Shown here piece after piece: positions 31,214-41,236 of a stretch of DNA of 64,000 nucleotides (its first letter is position 1; the number at the start of each line of letters is the position of its first letter). Origin of the DNA: Dysgonamonadaceae bacterium (GTDB taxonomy: Bacteria > Bacteroidota > Bacteroidia > Bacteroidales > Azobacteroidaceae). The notes below the pieces were generated by a model. It had not been told where the DNA came from. It was given only the letters and a program-made list of their open reading frames with translations, and did no database searches. The translations under genes and the position numbers were made by a program. The stretch spans positions 1 to 64,000 of the forward strand of contig JAITQA010000047.1 of the NCBI GenBank assembly GCA_031289145.1. The letters are read 5' to 3'.

Positions 31214-32167
31214 ATGAGTAAAACATTTTTCCAATACAATCCGGAAACTTTGACTTACGAAAGAGTTTATCTTTCTGTAGCACAACGGATTTTGATTGTT
31301 TTCCGGCAACTCGTCATTGGAGCTGGAATCGGTGCTGTACTGTTTGGAATAGCTACTTATGCATTTGACTCGCCTCTCGAACAACAATTAAAAAAAGACA
31401 ATAAACTTTTGCTAAGCCAATACCAGGTTTTGTCCCGCAGAATAGCCGAAAACGAAAAAGTGCTGGAAGAACTGACGGAACGCGATAATAAATTGTACCG
31501 TACTATTTTTAATGCGGAACCCATTCCGGCAGCTATCCGGCGGCAAGGATTTGGAGGCACCAACCGGTATGAGTTTCTTCTGGATATACCCAATTCCGAT
31601 TTGGTGATTGCTACTACACAAAAATTGGACATGATGTCCAAAGAGTTGTATGTACAGTCTAATTCTTATGACGAATTGATTGATTTAATCAAAAATAAAG
31701 AAGAACGAATGAAAAGTATTCCGGCTATCCGCCCGCTTTCCAGTAGAGATTTCAAAGATGTATCTTCCGGTTTCGGGATGCGTGTACATCCGATTTGGGG
31801 AGATCTCCGTCCGCATACGGGAATTGATTTAACGGCCGAAGCAGGTAGCCCGATTTACGCAACCGGCAATGGGGTTGTTGTGTCTGCGCAATGGGAAGGT
31901 GGTTATGGATATTGTGTGGTTATCAATCACGGATTCGGCTATAAATCGCTTTATGGTCATTGTAAAGAGATGATAGTCAGACCGGGACAAAAAGTTGTAC
32001 GGGGACAGAAAATTGCTACCGTAGGTATGACCGGAGATGCAAGCGGCAACCACGTGCACTACGAAGTCAGGGTGAAAGATAAAATTGACAATCCGGCTAA
32101 GTATTTTTTCATGGACTTGACTCCGGAAGAATACGAAGAAATGCTGTTTGTCTCCGAAAACAGATAA
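31214..32167 (+). CDS. M23 family metallopeptidase
   Basis: GFGMRVHPIWGDLRPHTGIDLTAEAGSPIYATGNGVV...NHGFGYKSLYGHC...GNHVHYEVRV. Confidence 0.93.
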   Translation: MSKTFFQYNPETLTYERVYLSVAQRILIVFRQLVIGAGIGAVLFGIATYAFDSPLEQQLKKDNKLLLSQYQVLSRRIAENEKVLEELTERDNKLYRTIFNAEPIPAAIRRQGFGGTNRYEFLLDIPNSDLVIATTQKLDMMSKELYVQSNSYDELIDLIKNKEERMKSIPAIRPLSSRDFKDVSSGFGMRVHPIWGDLRPHTGIDLTAEAGSPIYATGNGVVVSAQWEGGYGYCVVINHGFGYKSLYGHCKEMIVRPGQKVVRGQKIATVGMTGDASGNHVHYEVRVKDKIDNPAKYFFMDLTPEEYEEMLFVSENR

Positions 32168-32181
32168 TCGCATTCCGGCAA

Positions 32182-32541
32182 ATGAAACCTTTTACCCAGA
32201 AAAAGATTCTTTATTCCATCAAAGAAGTTGCAGACGAATTTGGCGTTAAAACTTCTTTGCTAAGGTATTGGGAAAAAGAGTTCGATTTCATCCACCCTGT
32301 AAAATCGGCAAAAGGCACCCGTCAATACAGCGGAAAAGATATTGAGAATATTCGCCTTGTCTATCATTTAGTAAAAGAAAAAGGCTTGACTTTAACCGGC
32401 GCTAAACAAAGATTAAAAGACAACGGCGGACAATTAGCCAATAAAGAAAGTGTCATACTCCGCCTGCAAAATGTGCTTTCCGAATTGCAGGATTTGGAAG
32501 CGGCGTTCGGCGAAATTACGAAGCAACTTCCGCCTGCGTGA
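32182..32541 (+). CDS. MerR family transcriptional regulator
   Basis: YSIKEVADEFGVKTSLLRYWEKEFDFIHPVKSAKGTRQYSGKDIENIRLV. Confidence 0.9.
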   Translation: MKPFTQKKILYSIKEVADEFGVKTSLLRYWEKEFDFIHPVKSAKGTRQYSGKDIENIRLVYHLVKEKGLTLTGAKQRLKDNGGQLANKESVILRLQNVLSELQDLEAAFGEITKQLPPA

Positions 32542-32542
32542 A

Positions 32543-34837
32543 TCAGTCTATTTTCTTTACGCTTTTTACGCCTTTTATTTTCTGCAAACGGGATGATAAT
32601 TGATTGATATCATCCATATCGTGAATGAAAACATCGATGACGCTTTCAAATAAGCCATCAAGCGAATCAATGACCAATTTCCGCATATTAACGGATAATT
32701 CATTCGTAATTGCCTGTGTAATATCATTCAAAACGCCCATCCGGTCGATGCCTTTGACTTCTATTTTACAAGGGAAAGAAAATACTTTGTGTCCTGCCCA
32801 TTCGCACGAAATGATACGGTCGCCGAAACGGGTTTTTAGCGTAAGCGCCTGTGGGCAGGAACGCTTGTGCACTTCCAAATGCCCATCGTCCTGAATAAAA
32901 CCCAAGACTTCTTCACCCGGAATAGGATGGCAACAGGAAGAAGTTATATAATTTTTTTGAAAATCAGCTTCATCTAAGATATAGGTTTTCTTACGGTCAA
33001 TCTGTCTGGCATCCAACAGCGGCGTATCCACGGTTTTCGTTTCGTTACTGTCCTTCGTCCCCGCGCTAAATGTCTTTTTTACATATTTCATGAGAAAATT
33101 ATCCGTTTTCTCCTTGAGTATTTTTTGGGGATTCTCCGGTAATTCCAATTGTTTTTCGGCAAGTGCATAATAAAGGGCTTCCTTTTTAGGATAACCGTAG
33201 AAAGCGAGAAATTTATCTAAAATCTGAACAGAAAATTCTATCTCCGCTTTTTCTAAACAGGCAATCAACAGTTGTTCCCCTTCTTTTATTTTCTCCTTTT
33301 TTTGCTTTTTCAGGAAAGATTCTATTTTGGTTTTCGCTTTAGCCGTAGTAACAAAATTAAGCCACTCCGACTGGGGTTTTTGGGAACGGGAAGTCAATAT
33401 TTCAACCTGATCGCCGGAAGATAATTTATAACTTAACGGCGCCAAAGCATGATTCACTTTTGCTCCAATACATTTATCGCCCACATTGGTATGGATTTCA
33501 TAGGCAAAATCCAATGCGGTAGCTCCCTGAGGCAAAGTCTTGATTTCTCCTTTAGGCGTAAAAATAAATATCTCTGAAGCATACAGATTCAGTTTGATGG
33601 TATCCAAAAAATCCATGGCATTGGGACTTGGCGCTTCTAATACATCCTGAATCCTTTCCAACCAACGGTCCAATTCCGTTTGCTCTTCTATGGTATTCCG
33701 GCCGCCATACTCTTTGTATTTCCAATGGGCTGCCAATCCTTTTTCATCAATCTCGTCCATTTTGGCGCTCCTTATCTGTATTTCTACCCACTGTCCATCC
33801 GGACCCATCACCGTCAGATGGAGCGCTTGATAACCATTGGCTTTGGGATGACTCACCCAATCCCGAATCCGGTCGGGACGCAAGCTGTACAAGTTAGTAA
33901 TAGCCGAATAAATATCCCAACATTGCTTTTTTACATCCACATCGGGTTTCGGTTCAAAAACAATCCGTACCGCAAAAATATCGTAAATCTCATCAAAATT
34001 CACTTTTTTCGCTTGCATTTTGTTCCAAATCGAATAAATGGACTTTACCCGTTCCTGCATTTTATAGCGAATTTCCAGTTCGTCTAACTTTGGAGAAAGC
34101 GGCGTAGCAAAATTTTGGTAGATTTTCTCCCTGTTTGCAGCCGTAGCTTCCAATTTTTGGCTTATCTGCTTGTATTCTTCCGGGTGTTCATACTTAAAAC
34201 TCAAATCTTCCAATTCGGTTTTGATGGCAAACAGCCCCAACCGGTGTGCCATCGGCGCATACAAAAACATCGTTTCACCGGCTATTTTATATTGTTTTGC
34301 GGGAAGGAGCGACCCTAAAGTTCGCATATTGTGCAAACGGTCGGCAATTTTTATCAGAATAACCCGGATATCATCCGACATGGTAAGCAACAGCCGCCGC
34401 ATGTTTTCGGCTTGCGCAGATGCGGCTCCCGCGAATATCCCGCCTGATATTTTTGTTAATCCATTGACAATCTGAGCAATTTTATCTCCAAAAACGCTTC
34501 GGATATCTTCTACCGTATAATCGGTATCTTCTACTACATCGTGCAACAAAGCGGAACAAATTGAGGTGGAACCCAAACCCATTTCTTCGCTGACAATCTG
34601 AGCAACAGCTAAAGGATGCATGATATAAGGTTCTCCCGACTGCCTTTTCACCCCTTTGTGCGCGGAGTTGGCAAAAAGAAAAGCATTGTTTATAATTTCA
34701 AATTTTTGACGGTGATTCGATTGGGCATAACTTTTCTGTAGTCGCTCAAAAGCTTCCTGAATCATTTTATCATCTCCATTTGTTTTTGTATTTTTCGCTT
34801 TCCCCTCCATTTTACAATCCTCTTTTTTGTTTGTCAA
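32543..34837 (-). CDS. RelA/SpoT (p)ppGpp synthetase/hydrolase
   Basis: HD domain (ALLHDVVEDTDYTVEDI), synthetase (FAVRIVFEP, NGYQALHLTV), TGS and ACT domains. Confidence 0.95.
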   Translation of the reverse strand: MTNKKEDCKMEGKAKNTKTNGDDKMIQEAFERLQKSYAQSNHRQKFEIINNAFLFANSAHKGVKRQSGEPYIMHPLAVAQIVSEEMGLGSTSICSALLHDVVEDTDYTVEDIRSVFGDKIAQIVNGLTKISGGIFAGAASAQAENMRRLLLTMSDDIRVILIKIADRLHNMRTLGSLLPAKQYKIAGETMFLYAPMAHRLGLFAIKTELEDLSFKYEHPEEYKQISQKLEATAANREKIYQNFATPLSPKLDELEIRYKMQERVKSIYSIWNKMQAKKVNFDEIYDIFAVRIVFEPKPDVDVKKQCWDIYSAITNLYSLRPDRIRDWVSHPKANGYQALHLTVMGPDGQWVEIQIRSAKMDEIDEKGLAAHWKYKEYGGRNTIEEQTELDRWLERIQDVLEAPSPNAMDFLDTIKLNLYASEIFIFTPKGEIKTLPQGATALDFAYEIHTNVGDKCIGAKVNHALAPLSYKLSSGDQVEILTSRSQKPQSEWLNFVTTAKAKTKIESFLKKQKKEKIKEGEQLLIACLEKAEIEFSVQILDKFLAFYGYPKKEALYYALAEKQLELPENPQKILKEKTDNFLMKYVKKTFSAGTKDSNETKTVDTPLLDARQIDRKKTYILDEADFQKNYITSSCCHPIPGEEVLGFIQDDGHLEVHKRSCPQALTLKTRFGDRIISCEWAGHKVFSFPCKIEVKGIDRMGVLNDITQAITNELSVNMRKLVIDSLDGLFESVIDVFIHDMDDINQLSSRLQKIKGVKSVKKID

Positions 34838-36375
34838 ATAGTCGGCACTTTAATATATTGCCCTACTTTTAATGCCGGATTTTTCGTATTATTCAATTTC
34901 ATTAAATCTTCGTGCGTATATCCTCGGTATCTTTTGGCAATCGTATAATAGGAATCACCATCCCTTACTTTATAATTCGCCGTAGGTTGTTTTGAAGTGG
35001 GAGCAGCAGTCGACGAGGTCGTTGGGAAGGTTGTTTTTGCCGGTTTGGAAGCCTTTGCCACCTGACTGTTGTCAGATATTGAATACCCGCCGTTATTCAC
35101 ATATAGCGTCAAACTTTTACCAACAGCCACTTTTGAGGTTCTCAAGCCATTCCATTTGCGAATGGCGGAAACCGTCACGCCATACCTGTGTGCAATCGTA
35201 TTCAAACTTTCACCTTTAGCTACCCGGTGAATAATTTTTTCCTGGCTATTGGAAGACGATTTGTCGACATAAGCCCGATTGGTAAATAACTCATCCGCTT
35301 TATGGCTTGCAATCTCTTTTTCCAATTCTACAAAAGCATACGCCTTAACAGTCGGTAATTTCAAAGGCTGTGGGCGATAATTTCCGGGAATAACATCCCG
35401 CTTGTACTGAGGATTCAAAGCCTTGATTTCCTCTTTGTCCATCTGAAGAATAGCTGCAATTTGGTCAAAATGAATCAATTGCTCAACCATTACCGTATCC
35501 GTAGACGACGGCAGCGTCATCTCAACAGGATATATCTTGTGATAGGCATAATAATTCATGACGTAATTGGCGGCAATGAAAAAGGGAAGATAACTTCGAG
35601 TCTCTCGCGGAAGATAAGGATAAATAGCCCAATAATCCGTTTTACCTCCTGAGCGTTTTATGGCTTTATTTACATTTCCGCCCCCGCAATTGTAGGCGGC
35701 AATCGCAAGATTCCAATCTTTATAGGTATCATACAGGTCTTTCAGATAACGGCAGGCGGCATCAGTCGATTTTACCGGGTCGCGCCGTTCGTCAATCAAA
35801 CTGTTTATTTCCAATCCGTATGATTTTCCGGTCGGTAATATAAATTGCCATAGTCCGGATGCTCCGGCTCTGGAGAGGGCTGTCGGATTCAATGCCGATT
35901 CAACAATTGTCAGGTATTTTAATTCAAGGGGCAAGTCATATTTGTCCAAGGTTTCTTCTATCATCGGAAAATAAAAAGACTCTAAACCCAACATGTATTC
36001 AACCATACTTCGACGCCGGTCGACATAATAATCTATACATGTCCTAACGACACTATTATAAGGAAGTTCTATTATTTTAGGCAATCTTGACAGCCTTTCC
36101 ACATAAACCGAATCGCTTACAGAAACATTTTCATTATACGCTGCATTATTAATTTTTTTGGCATAATGCGTAACATACCACGAATTTATCAGTTTATCCC
36201 AATTGGTATCCCAAGCCTCAGGCGTATAAATATCCTGCCCGGCTACTGTTCGGGGATTTGAATCACCTTCGTTTTCTTGTGCGATTTTTTTTTCCAAATC
36301 CTGCCACATCGTGACTTGCGCCGAAGCACAAACACTGAATAAAGTCGCGATTACTGCTAAAATAAATGTTTTCAT
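34834..36375 (-). CDS. Membrane-bound lytic transglycosylase (MltD-like) with two LysM domains
   Basis: ESALNPTALSRAGASGLWQFILPTGKSYGL, YNCGGGNVNKAI; LysM repeats. Confidence 0.92.
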   Translation of the reverse strand: MKTFILAVIATLFSVCASAQVTMWQDLEKKIAQENEGDSNPRTVAGQDIYTPEAWDTNWDKLINSWYVTHYAKKINNAAYNENVSVSDSVYVERLSRLPKIIELPYNSVVRTCIDYYVDRRRSMVEYMLGLESFYFPMIEETLDKYDLPLELKYLTIVESALNPTALSRAGASGLWQFILPTGKSYGLEINSLIDERRDPVKSTDAACRYLKDLYDTYKDWNLAIAAYNCGGGNVNKAIKRSGGKTDYWAIYPYLPRETRSYLPFFIAANYVMNYYAYHKIYPVEMTLPSSTDTVMVEQLIHFDQIAAILQMDKEEIKALNPQYKRDVIPGNYRPQPLKLPTVKAYAFVELEKEIASHKADELFTNRAYVDKSSSNSQEKIIHRVAKGESLNTIAHRYGVTVSAIRKWNGLRTSKVAVGKSLTLYVNNGGYSISDNSQVAKASKPAKTTFPTTSSTAAPTSKQPTANYKVRDGDSYYTIAKRYRGYTHEDLMKLNNTKNPALKVGQYIKVPTI

Positions 36376-36404
36376 TCTGTTCTTAGATTCGTAAGCTCAA
36401 TTAA

Positions 36405-37109
36405 TTAAAAAGTTAAACTACATTGCAAGCCTATAGAGCGGGAGCTTACATTTGTCCGCTCATATATAACCGGATCAATCCGCATACCCAAATCCGGGCT
36501 GATATCGAAATCAAACAATTGTGCATCCACAAATGCGTCAATAATCCAAATAGCATACACACCCACACTGATAATATAACTCATGTCACGGTATCGGCGA
36601 TAGTAATCTTTTTTAGATTTCAAAGCGCTCGAAAACCAGTTTCTTTGTTCTTGCGACCAATCTACAAGGTTTTCCGGAAGCGTATAAGGTCGATAATCCG
36701 CCCATGAATTTGTCTCATCATTACTGTCATTAAAGTCTATATACGCCTTTTTATACCCGCTATATTGGGTTCCGTTCCAAGTAATTGCATACATACACCC
36801 TATAAAACTACCGTATACCAATGGCAATTTCCAATATTTCTGATTATAAATCTGCCCTAAACCGGGAAAAATGGCAGAATAAATAATCGCCCTGTTCGGA
36901 TTCCGTTTGGATACCGCTTCTTTCCGCGTCATCTCTACCGAATCTTTTTCACCCATCGCTTCAAAAGAATCGACAAACAACGAATCGGGGAAAACGGCAA
37001 AATCATCTGACACGAAAGTCGTATCTTTGTTAAAAGACACACGCTCCTGCGCCTTCAGGCAAGGCGCAAAAAAAAGCAACATTAATATAAACCCGGTATA
37101 TCGTTTCAA
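36405..37109 (-). CDS. DUF5683-type membrane protein
   Basis: AIIYSAIFPGLGQIYNQKYWKLPLVYGSFIG motif; between mltD-like gene and parB. Confidence 0.75.
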   Translation of the reverse strand: MKRYTGFILMLLFFAPCLKAQERVSFNKDTTFVSDDFAVFPDSLFVDSFEAMGEKDSVEMTRKEAVSKRNPNRAIIYSAIFPGLGQIYNQKYWKLPLVYGSFIGCMYAITWNGTQYSGYKKAYIDFNDSNDETNSWADYRPYTLPENLVDWSQEQRNWFSSALKSKKDYYRRYRDMSYIISVGVYAIWIIDAFVDAQLFDFDISPDLGMRIDPVIYERTNVSSRSIGLQCSLTF

Positions 37110-37123
37110 ATGATTCGACTAAG

Positions 37124-38020
37124 TTAGGAATTATTTTTTAAAGAATCAAAAAACTGAACAATTTTCTCCAATTCAGCCTCATTTGCAAAAGCAATGCTGA
37201 TTTTTCCGGCGCCTTTTTCGTTGCAGGAAAGCGATACTTTTACCCCCAGAAACGAGGCGAGGTGCTTTTTCAACAAATCATAATCGGCAGGCATTTTCTT
37301 TTTCTCCCTGGCAATAGCAACCGGCTTTTCTGCTATTGTTCCGCTTTCATTCAGTTCTCTCACAATTTCCTCGGTACGCCGGACAGAGAATCCGTATTCT
37401 AAAATCTGTTCGTAGACCATCAATTGCGTAGAGGGGTCTTCCAGGGAAAGTAGCGATTTGGCATGCCCCATATCTATTTTTTTATCCTTCAATCCTATCT
37501 GGATTTCGGCAGGCAACTTCAATATGCGCAGGAAATTGGCAATAGTCGCACGTTTTTTCCCGATACGTTCACTCAGTTTTTCCTGCGTCAGGCTATGTGT
37601 ATCAATGAGCGTCTGAAAAGCCAAAGCAATCTCGATAGCATTCAGGTCTTCCCGTTGAATATTTTCGATCAATGCCATTTCCATGATATTTTCATCGCTG
37701 GCTTTTCGTATATAAGCGGGAACAGATGTAAGATCGGCCAATTTCGACGCCCTGTATCTTCTTTCTCCGGAAATAATCTGATAACGCTCCGGCTCTATTT
37801 CTCGCAAGGTTATCGGCTGAACCAATCCCAAAGATTTGATGGATGCAGCTAATTCTTCCAAAGCTTCCTGATCAAAAACGGAACGAGGCTGATCGGGATT
37901 TGCTTCTATTTTAGATAATTCCACCTCATTGATTGACGATGACCCTCCCGTATTCAAGTCATCCATTGTTATCAAGGCTTCCAAGCCTCTTCCTAAAGCG
38001 GATTTTGTTTGTCTGGACAT
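37124..38020 (-). CDS. parB: Chromosome partitioning protein ParB
   Basis: LGRGLEALI, ISGERRYRAS, ALIENIQREDLNAIE, HTH. Confidence 0.95.
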   Translation of the reverse strand: MSRQTKSALGRGLEALITMDDLNTGGSSSINEVELSKIEANPDQPRSVFDQEALEELAASIKSLGLVQPITLREIEPERYQIISGERRYRASKLADLTSVPAYIRKASDENIMEMALIENIQREDLNAIEIALAFQTLIDTHSLTQEKLSERIGKKRATIANFLRILKLPAEIQIGLKDKKIDMGHAKSLLSLEDPSTQLMVYEQILEYGFSVRRTEEIVRELNESGTIAEKPVAIAREKKKMPADYDLLKKHLASFLGVKVSLSCNEKGAGKISIAFANEAELEKIVQFFDSLKNNS

Positions 38021-38023
38021 AAT

Positions 38024-38788
38024 TTATTTGTTTTTCTCTATCAATTCTTTCGCCAATTGCATGTGATTGTACGAACCTTTCGATTCGGGATCGTACAACA
38101 GTACCGGCTGACCGTAACTCGGCGCTTCACTTAACTTGATGTTACGCTGAATAACACTCGTGAAAACCAAGTCGCCGAAATGTTTTTTTACTTCCTCGTA
38201 AATCTGGTTTGCCAAACGCAAACGCGAATCGTACATAGTGAGCACGAATCCTTCTATTTCTAAAGTGGGATTGAGCTTCGACTTGATAATTTTAATCGTA
38301 TTCAACAGCTTGGATATTCCTTCCAAGGCAAAATATTCGCACTGTACGGGAATCATAACGGAGTCGGAAGCCGTTAACGAATTTACCGTTATCAAACCCA
38401 AAGAAGGAGAACAATCTATCAGTATGTAATCATAGTCATCTCTCAATTTCTCCAGAACAGTTTTCAAGACTTTTTCCCGGCTCTCAAAACTTAACATTTC
38501 AATTTCGGCCCCAACCAGATCAATATGGGAAGGCACAATATACAAACCCGGAACTTCTGTCGGAAGTACGGCGTTTTTCGGATCCACCTGGTTGATGATA
38601 CATTCATAGATCGAATTCTTCACCTCCCTGATGTTGATTCCCAAACCGGAAGAAGCATTTGCCTGGGGATCGGCATCAATCACCAACGTCTTCTTATCTA
38701 ATGCCGCCAAAGAGGCTGCTAAATTGATAGTAGTTGTGGTCTTCCCCACCCCTCCTTTTTGATTTGCTAAAGCGATAATTTTTCCCAT
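38024..38788 (-). CDS. parA: Chromosome partitioning ATPase ParA/Soj
   Basis: GKIIALANQKGGVGKTTTTINLA, DADPQANASSGLGI. Confidence 0.95.
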   Translation of the reverse strand: MGKIIALANQKGGVGKTTTTINLAASLAALDKKTLVIDADPQANASSGLGINIREVKNSIYECIINQVDPKNAVLPTEVPGLYIVPSHIDLVGAEIEMLSFESREKVLKTVLEKLRDDYDYILIDCSPSLGLITVNSLTASDSVMIPVQCEYFALEGISKLLNTIKIIKSKLNPTLEIEGFVLTMYDSRLRLANQIYEEVKKHFGDLVFTSVIQRNIKLSEAPSYGQPVLLYDPESKGSYNHMQLAKELIEKNK

Positions 38789-38986
38789 AAAAAATATATA
38801 TATAATTTGGAGCACAAAAGTACTATTTTTTATTGAAAGAAATGTGCTTGATTTCCAGAAAACAAACTTTTACTGTTGATAACTTCCTGTTTTGGTTAAC
38901 AACTTTCGTTGACAGCCCTACCTCAAAGAAAAAGACGCACGCCACCGGCACGCCTCAATCAACTAAAAATAACCACTATTAATCGA

Positions 38987-40141
38987 CTAAAAATCAGTAT
39001 CTTGCATCCGCTCGAAATACTTCGGTTGGTAGTCCGGTAACAATTCCGGATGGAAAATCCAAACCAAGTCTTTCAGCACATAGTCGGGATGGATGGGTAA
39101 TTCTTCGTAGTAAGTGACCTTCCCTGTGTTGCAGCTGAAGATATTGCGGTTTTTAAAAGCCTCAAAACAGTTATAATTCCGGTATTCCTGTTCCAGTTCG
39201 TCATAAGTCATGCGATGGGGGCTGTTGTATTTGAGAAGCCAGATACGGGCTTTTTCGGCTTTGAGGAGCACCGATTCGAACGAGAGGCTTAACGAACCGG
39301 TGTGATTGTCGTCTTCCCATAGATAATGGGCGCCGGCGTCGTGGTAGAGATGCGCCATATAGCTGTCTCCTCCGGGGAGATACCATACGCCGTTGTACAC
39401 TGTTTCGGCCAGCAGCGAAGGCCGGTCGCTGACATTTGTTGTGCGCGCTTTTAAGTTGTTATAGCGGTCAACGGTTTCGCGAAACAGAGAATCAGCCTGC
39501 ATTTGCTTGTCGAAGAACAATGCCAGAAAACGAATCCATTCGGCTCTGCCGAGCGGCGAGGCTTCCATATAATCGACACATTCGATGAGCGGGATATTCA
39601 ACCGGTCGATTTGTCCGTAACCCACTCCGTCTATGGGAGCGATGAAGATGGCATCGGGTCCGGCAAGCATGATTTTTTCGATGTCGGGATCGGCAGCGCG
39701 TCCCACATCGGCAATATTTCCTTTCCTGATGCCTTCCTGTATGGATGAAATCTGGATATACTGCGGCTCACATACCCCTACGAGGGTGGACAAGGCGTCA
39801 AATTCGGCGAAGAATCCGCATTGCACGGAACCCGAACTGATGGTTCGTTCGAGTGGTGTGCGTATCAGAACGCCTTCCGGAAGAGAATCGGGTAAGGCTG
39901 CATTTTTCGGAACGAGCACATAGCGTTGCAAAACAGACCGGATGTCCCATGGATTGCGAACAGTCAACAAGATATAAGCCGGATGGGTTTCGATTTGAAA
40001 ACCTTGGGCGTACACGATACTGTCGGATGGCCGTTCCGCAGAGACGCCCGATTGTGCGTCTCTGCGGTTAGGCGTCTCTGCAACACGATTTTGACAAGAA
40101 AACAAAACAAAACAAAAAATGATGCAAAAATAGGATTTCAT
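38987..40141 (-). CDS. ABC-type cobalamin/siderophore substrate-binding lipoprotein (BtuF-like)
   Basis: Lipobox LFSC; TroA/BtuF-like fold pattern (LAGPDAIFIAPID, VECVDYMEASPLGRAEWIRFLALFF); third gene behind the B12 riboswitch. Confidence 0.8.
   Translation of the reverse strand: MKSYFCIIFCFVLFSCQNRVAETPNRRDAQSGVSAERPSDSIVYAQGFQIETHPAYILLTVRNPWDIRSVLQRYVLVPKNAALPDSLPEGVLIRTPLERTISSGSVQCGFFAEFDALSTLVGVCEPQYIQISSIQEGIRKGNIADVGRAADPDIEKIMLAGPDAIFIAPIDGVGYGQIDRLNIPLIECVDYMEASPLGRAEWIRFLALFFDKQMQADSLFRETVDRYNNLKARTTNVSDRPSLLAETVYNGVWYLPGGDSYMAHLYHDAGAHYLWEDDNHTGSLSLSFESVLLKAEKARIWLLKYNSPHRMTYDELEQEYRNYNCFEAFKNRNIFSCNTGKVTYYEELPIHPDYVLKDLVWIFHPELLPDYQPKYFERMQDTDF
40036..40081. repeat. gcagagacgc repeat inside a lipoprotein CDS
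   Basis: ccgcagagacgc-N8-gcgtctctgcgg (12-bp perfect arms, 40036-40067) plus a third ggcgtctctgc at 40071-40081. Confidence 0.75.
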
Positions 40142-40145
40142 AAAT

Positions 40146-41216
40146 TTAATAAAACACAAATGTATTGGGATTAATGCCGGTACGAATGCTTTTTTTATTT
40201 TTCCCATCCTGTCCGAAAATGTAGATGGTTCCGGGGGTAGCGTAATCCGTGTCGGCAATATAAACGTCTTTTGTTTGCGGATTTACACCGATTCCGTAAG
40301 GAATGTCTATTTTGGTTCCATCCGAAATAATCGAATTGGCAGTCAGCGTTTCCGTTTTTACATCAAATACGCCGAAGCTGCCGTTTACGCTGTAATCGGC
40401 ATTATACGTAACCCCAAAGAAATAAAGCAAGTCATCGTCAATGACAAAATTCCGGTTAGCTGAAATAGCCAATTGGGTTACACTGCCTGTTTTCGTGTCG
40501 ATGCGCTGCATTCCACCCGTATCTTCACCGAAGTCGCCTTGATAAGTGAGGTATAAATCACCGTATTTGTCCGCACGGATAATATAAGGATTAATGCCCA
40601 CCGTGATGGTTCGTTCTTCCCGGAAACCGGCAATATCAACAACCGAAAGTGTATTTCCGGCGCCCTGACCGCCATTGGCTACATACAATTTCCCATTGAC
40701 GGCGACTATCCCCTCCGGATAAGATCCGACTTTGGTTACCGCTTCAACTTTCAGCGTAGCCGTATCAATCCGGACAACGCTTCCTACTTTAGCAGAGATG
40801 GTAGCATAAATTTTGCCTTCATAAGCAGCCAGATAACGCGGCTTGAGCGGTAAAGAACCATCTTTCAATGCAATCGAATCAACGGATGCACGGGCGTACA
40901 AATCAACCACCCGGATATAAGCCGATTCATTCACGGAAACATACAGTTTGCTGCCGTAGGCGAGCATGTCTTGTCCGGTATCACCCAACTTACCGGATAA
41001 GATGTCGGTTGTAGTGTTGCCGGTTTCGAAATTGAAATAGGAAAGTCCGGCATTGTTTTTTCCCATACTGCCTTCATTCAGGATAAATACACCGTGAGAA
41101 CCGGGAATGTAAGGCTCATTTTCGGGAATAGGGTCATCTTTTTCACAGGCTGTAAAAATCAACGCAAGGATGGCGAAAACGACAGGCCATTTCATCATGT
41201 AAAATAATTGTTTCAT
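40146..41216 (-). CDS. DUF5074/YncE-like beta-propeller surface lipoprotein, BtuG-like
   Basis: Lipobox IFTAC; repeated blades; lies between BtuB-like receptor and BtuF-like protein. Confidence 0.8.
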   Translation of the reverse strand: MKQLFYMMKWPVVFAILALIFTACEKDDPIPENEPYIPGSHGVFILNEGSMGKNNAGLSYFNFETGNTTTDILSGKLGDTGQDMLAYGSKLYVSVNESAYIRVVDLYARASVDSIALKDGSLPLKPRYLAAYEGKIYATISAKVGSVVRIDTATLKVEAVTKVGSYPEGIVAVNGKLYVANGGQGAGNTLSVVDIAGFREERTITVGINPYIIRADKYGDLYLTYQGDFGEDTGGMQRIDTKTGSVTQLAISANRNFVIDDDLLYFFGVTYNADYSVNGSFGVFDVKTETLTANSIISDGTKIDIPYGIGVNPQTKDVYIADTDYATPGTIYIFGQDGKNKKSIRTGINPNTFVFY

Positions 41217-41236
41217 AAAAATAAATATTAAATGTA

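Noticed and set aside
38823-38986. Possible parS site near parAB
   Set aside because: No clear GTTNCACGTGNAAC-type palindrome seen in the intergenic sequence upstream of parA
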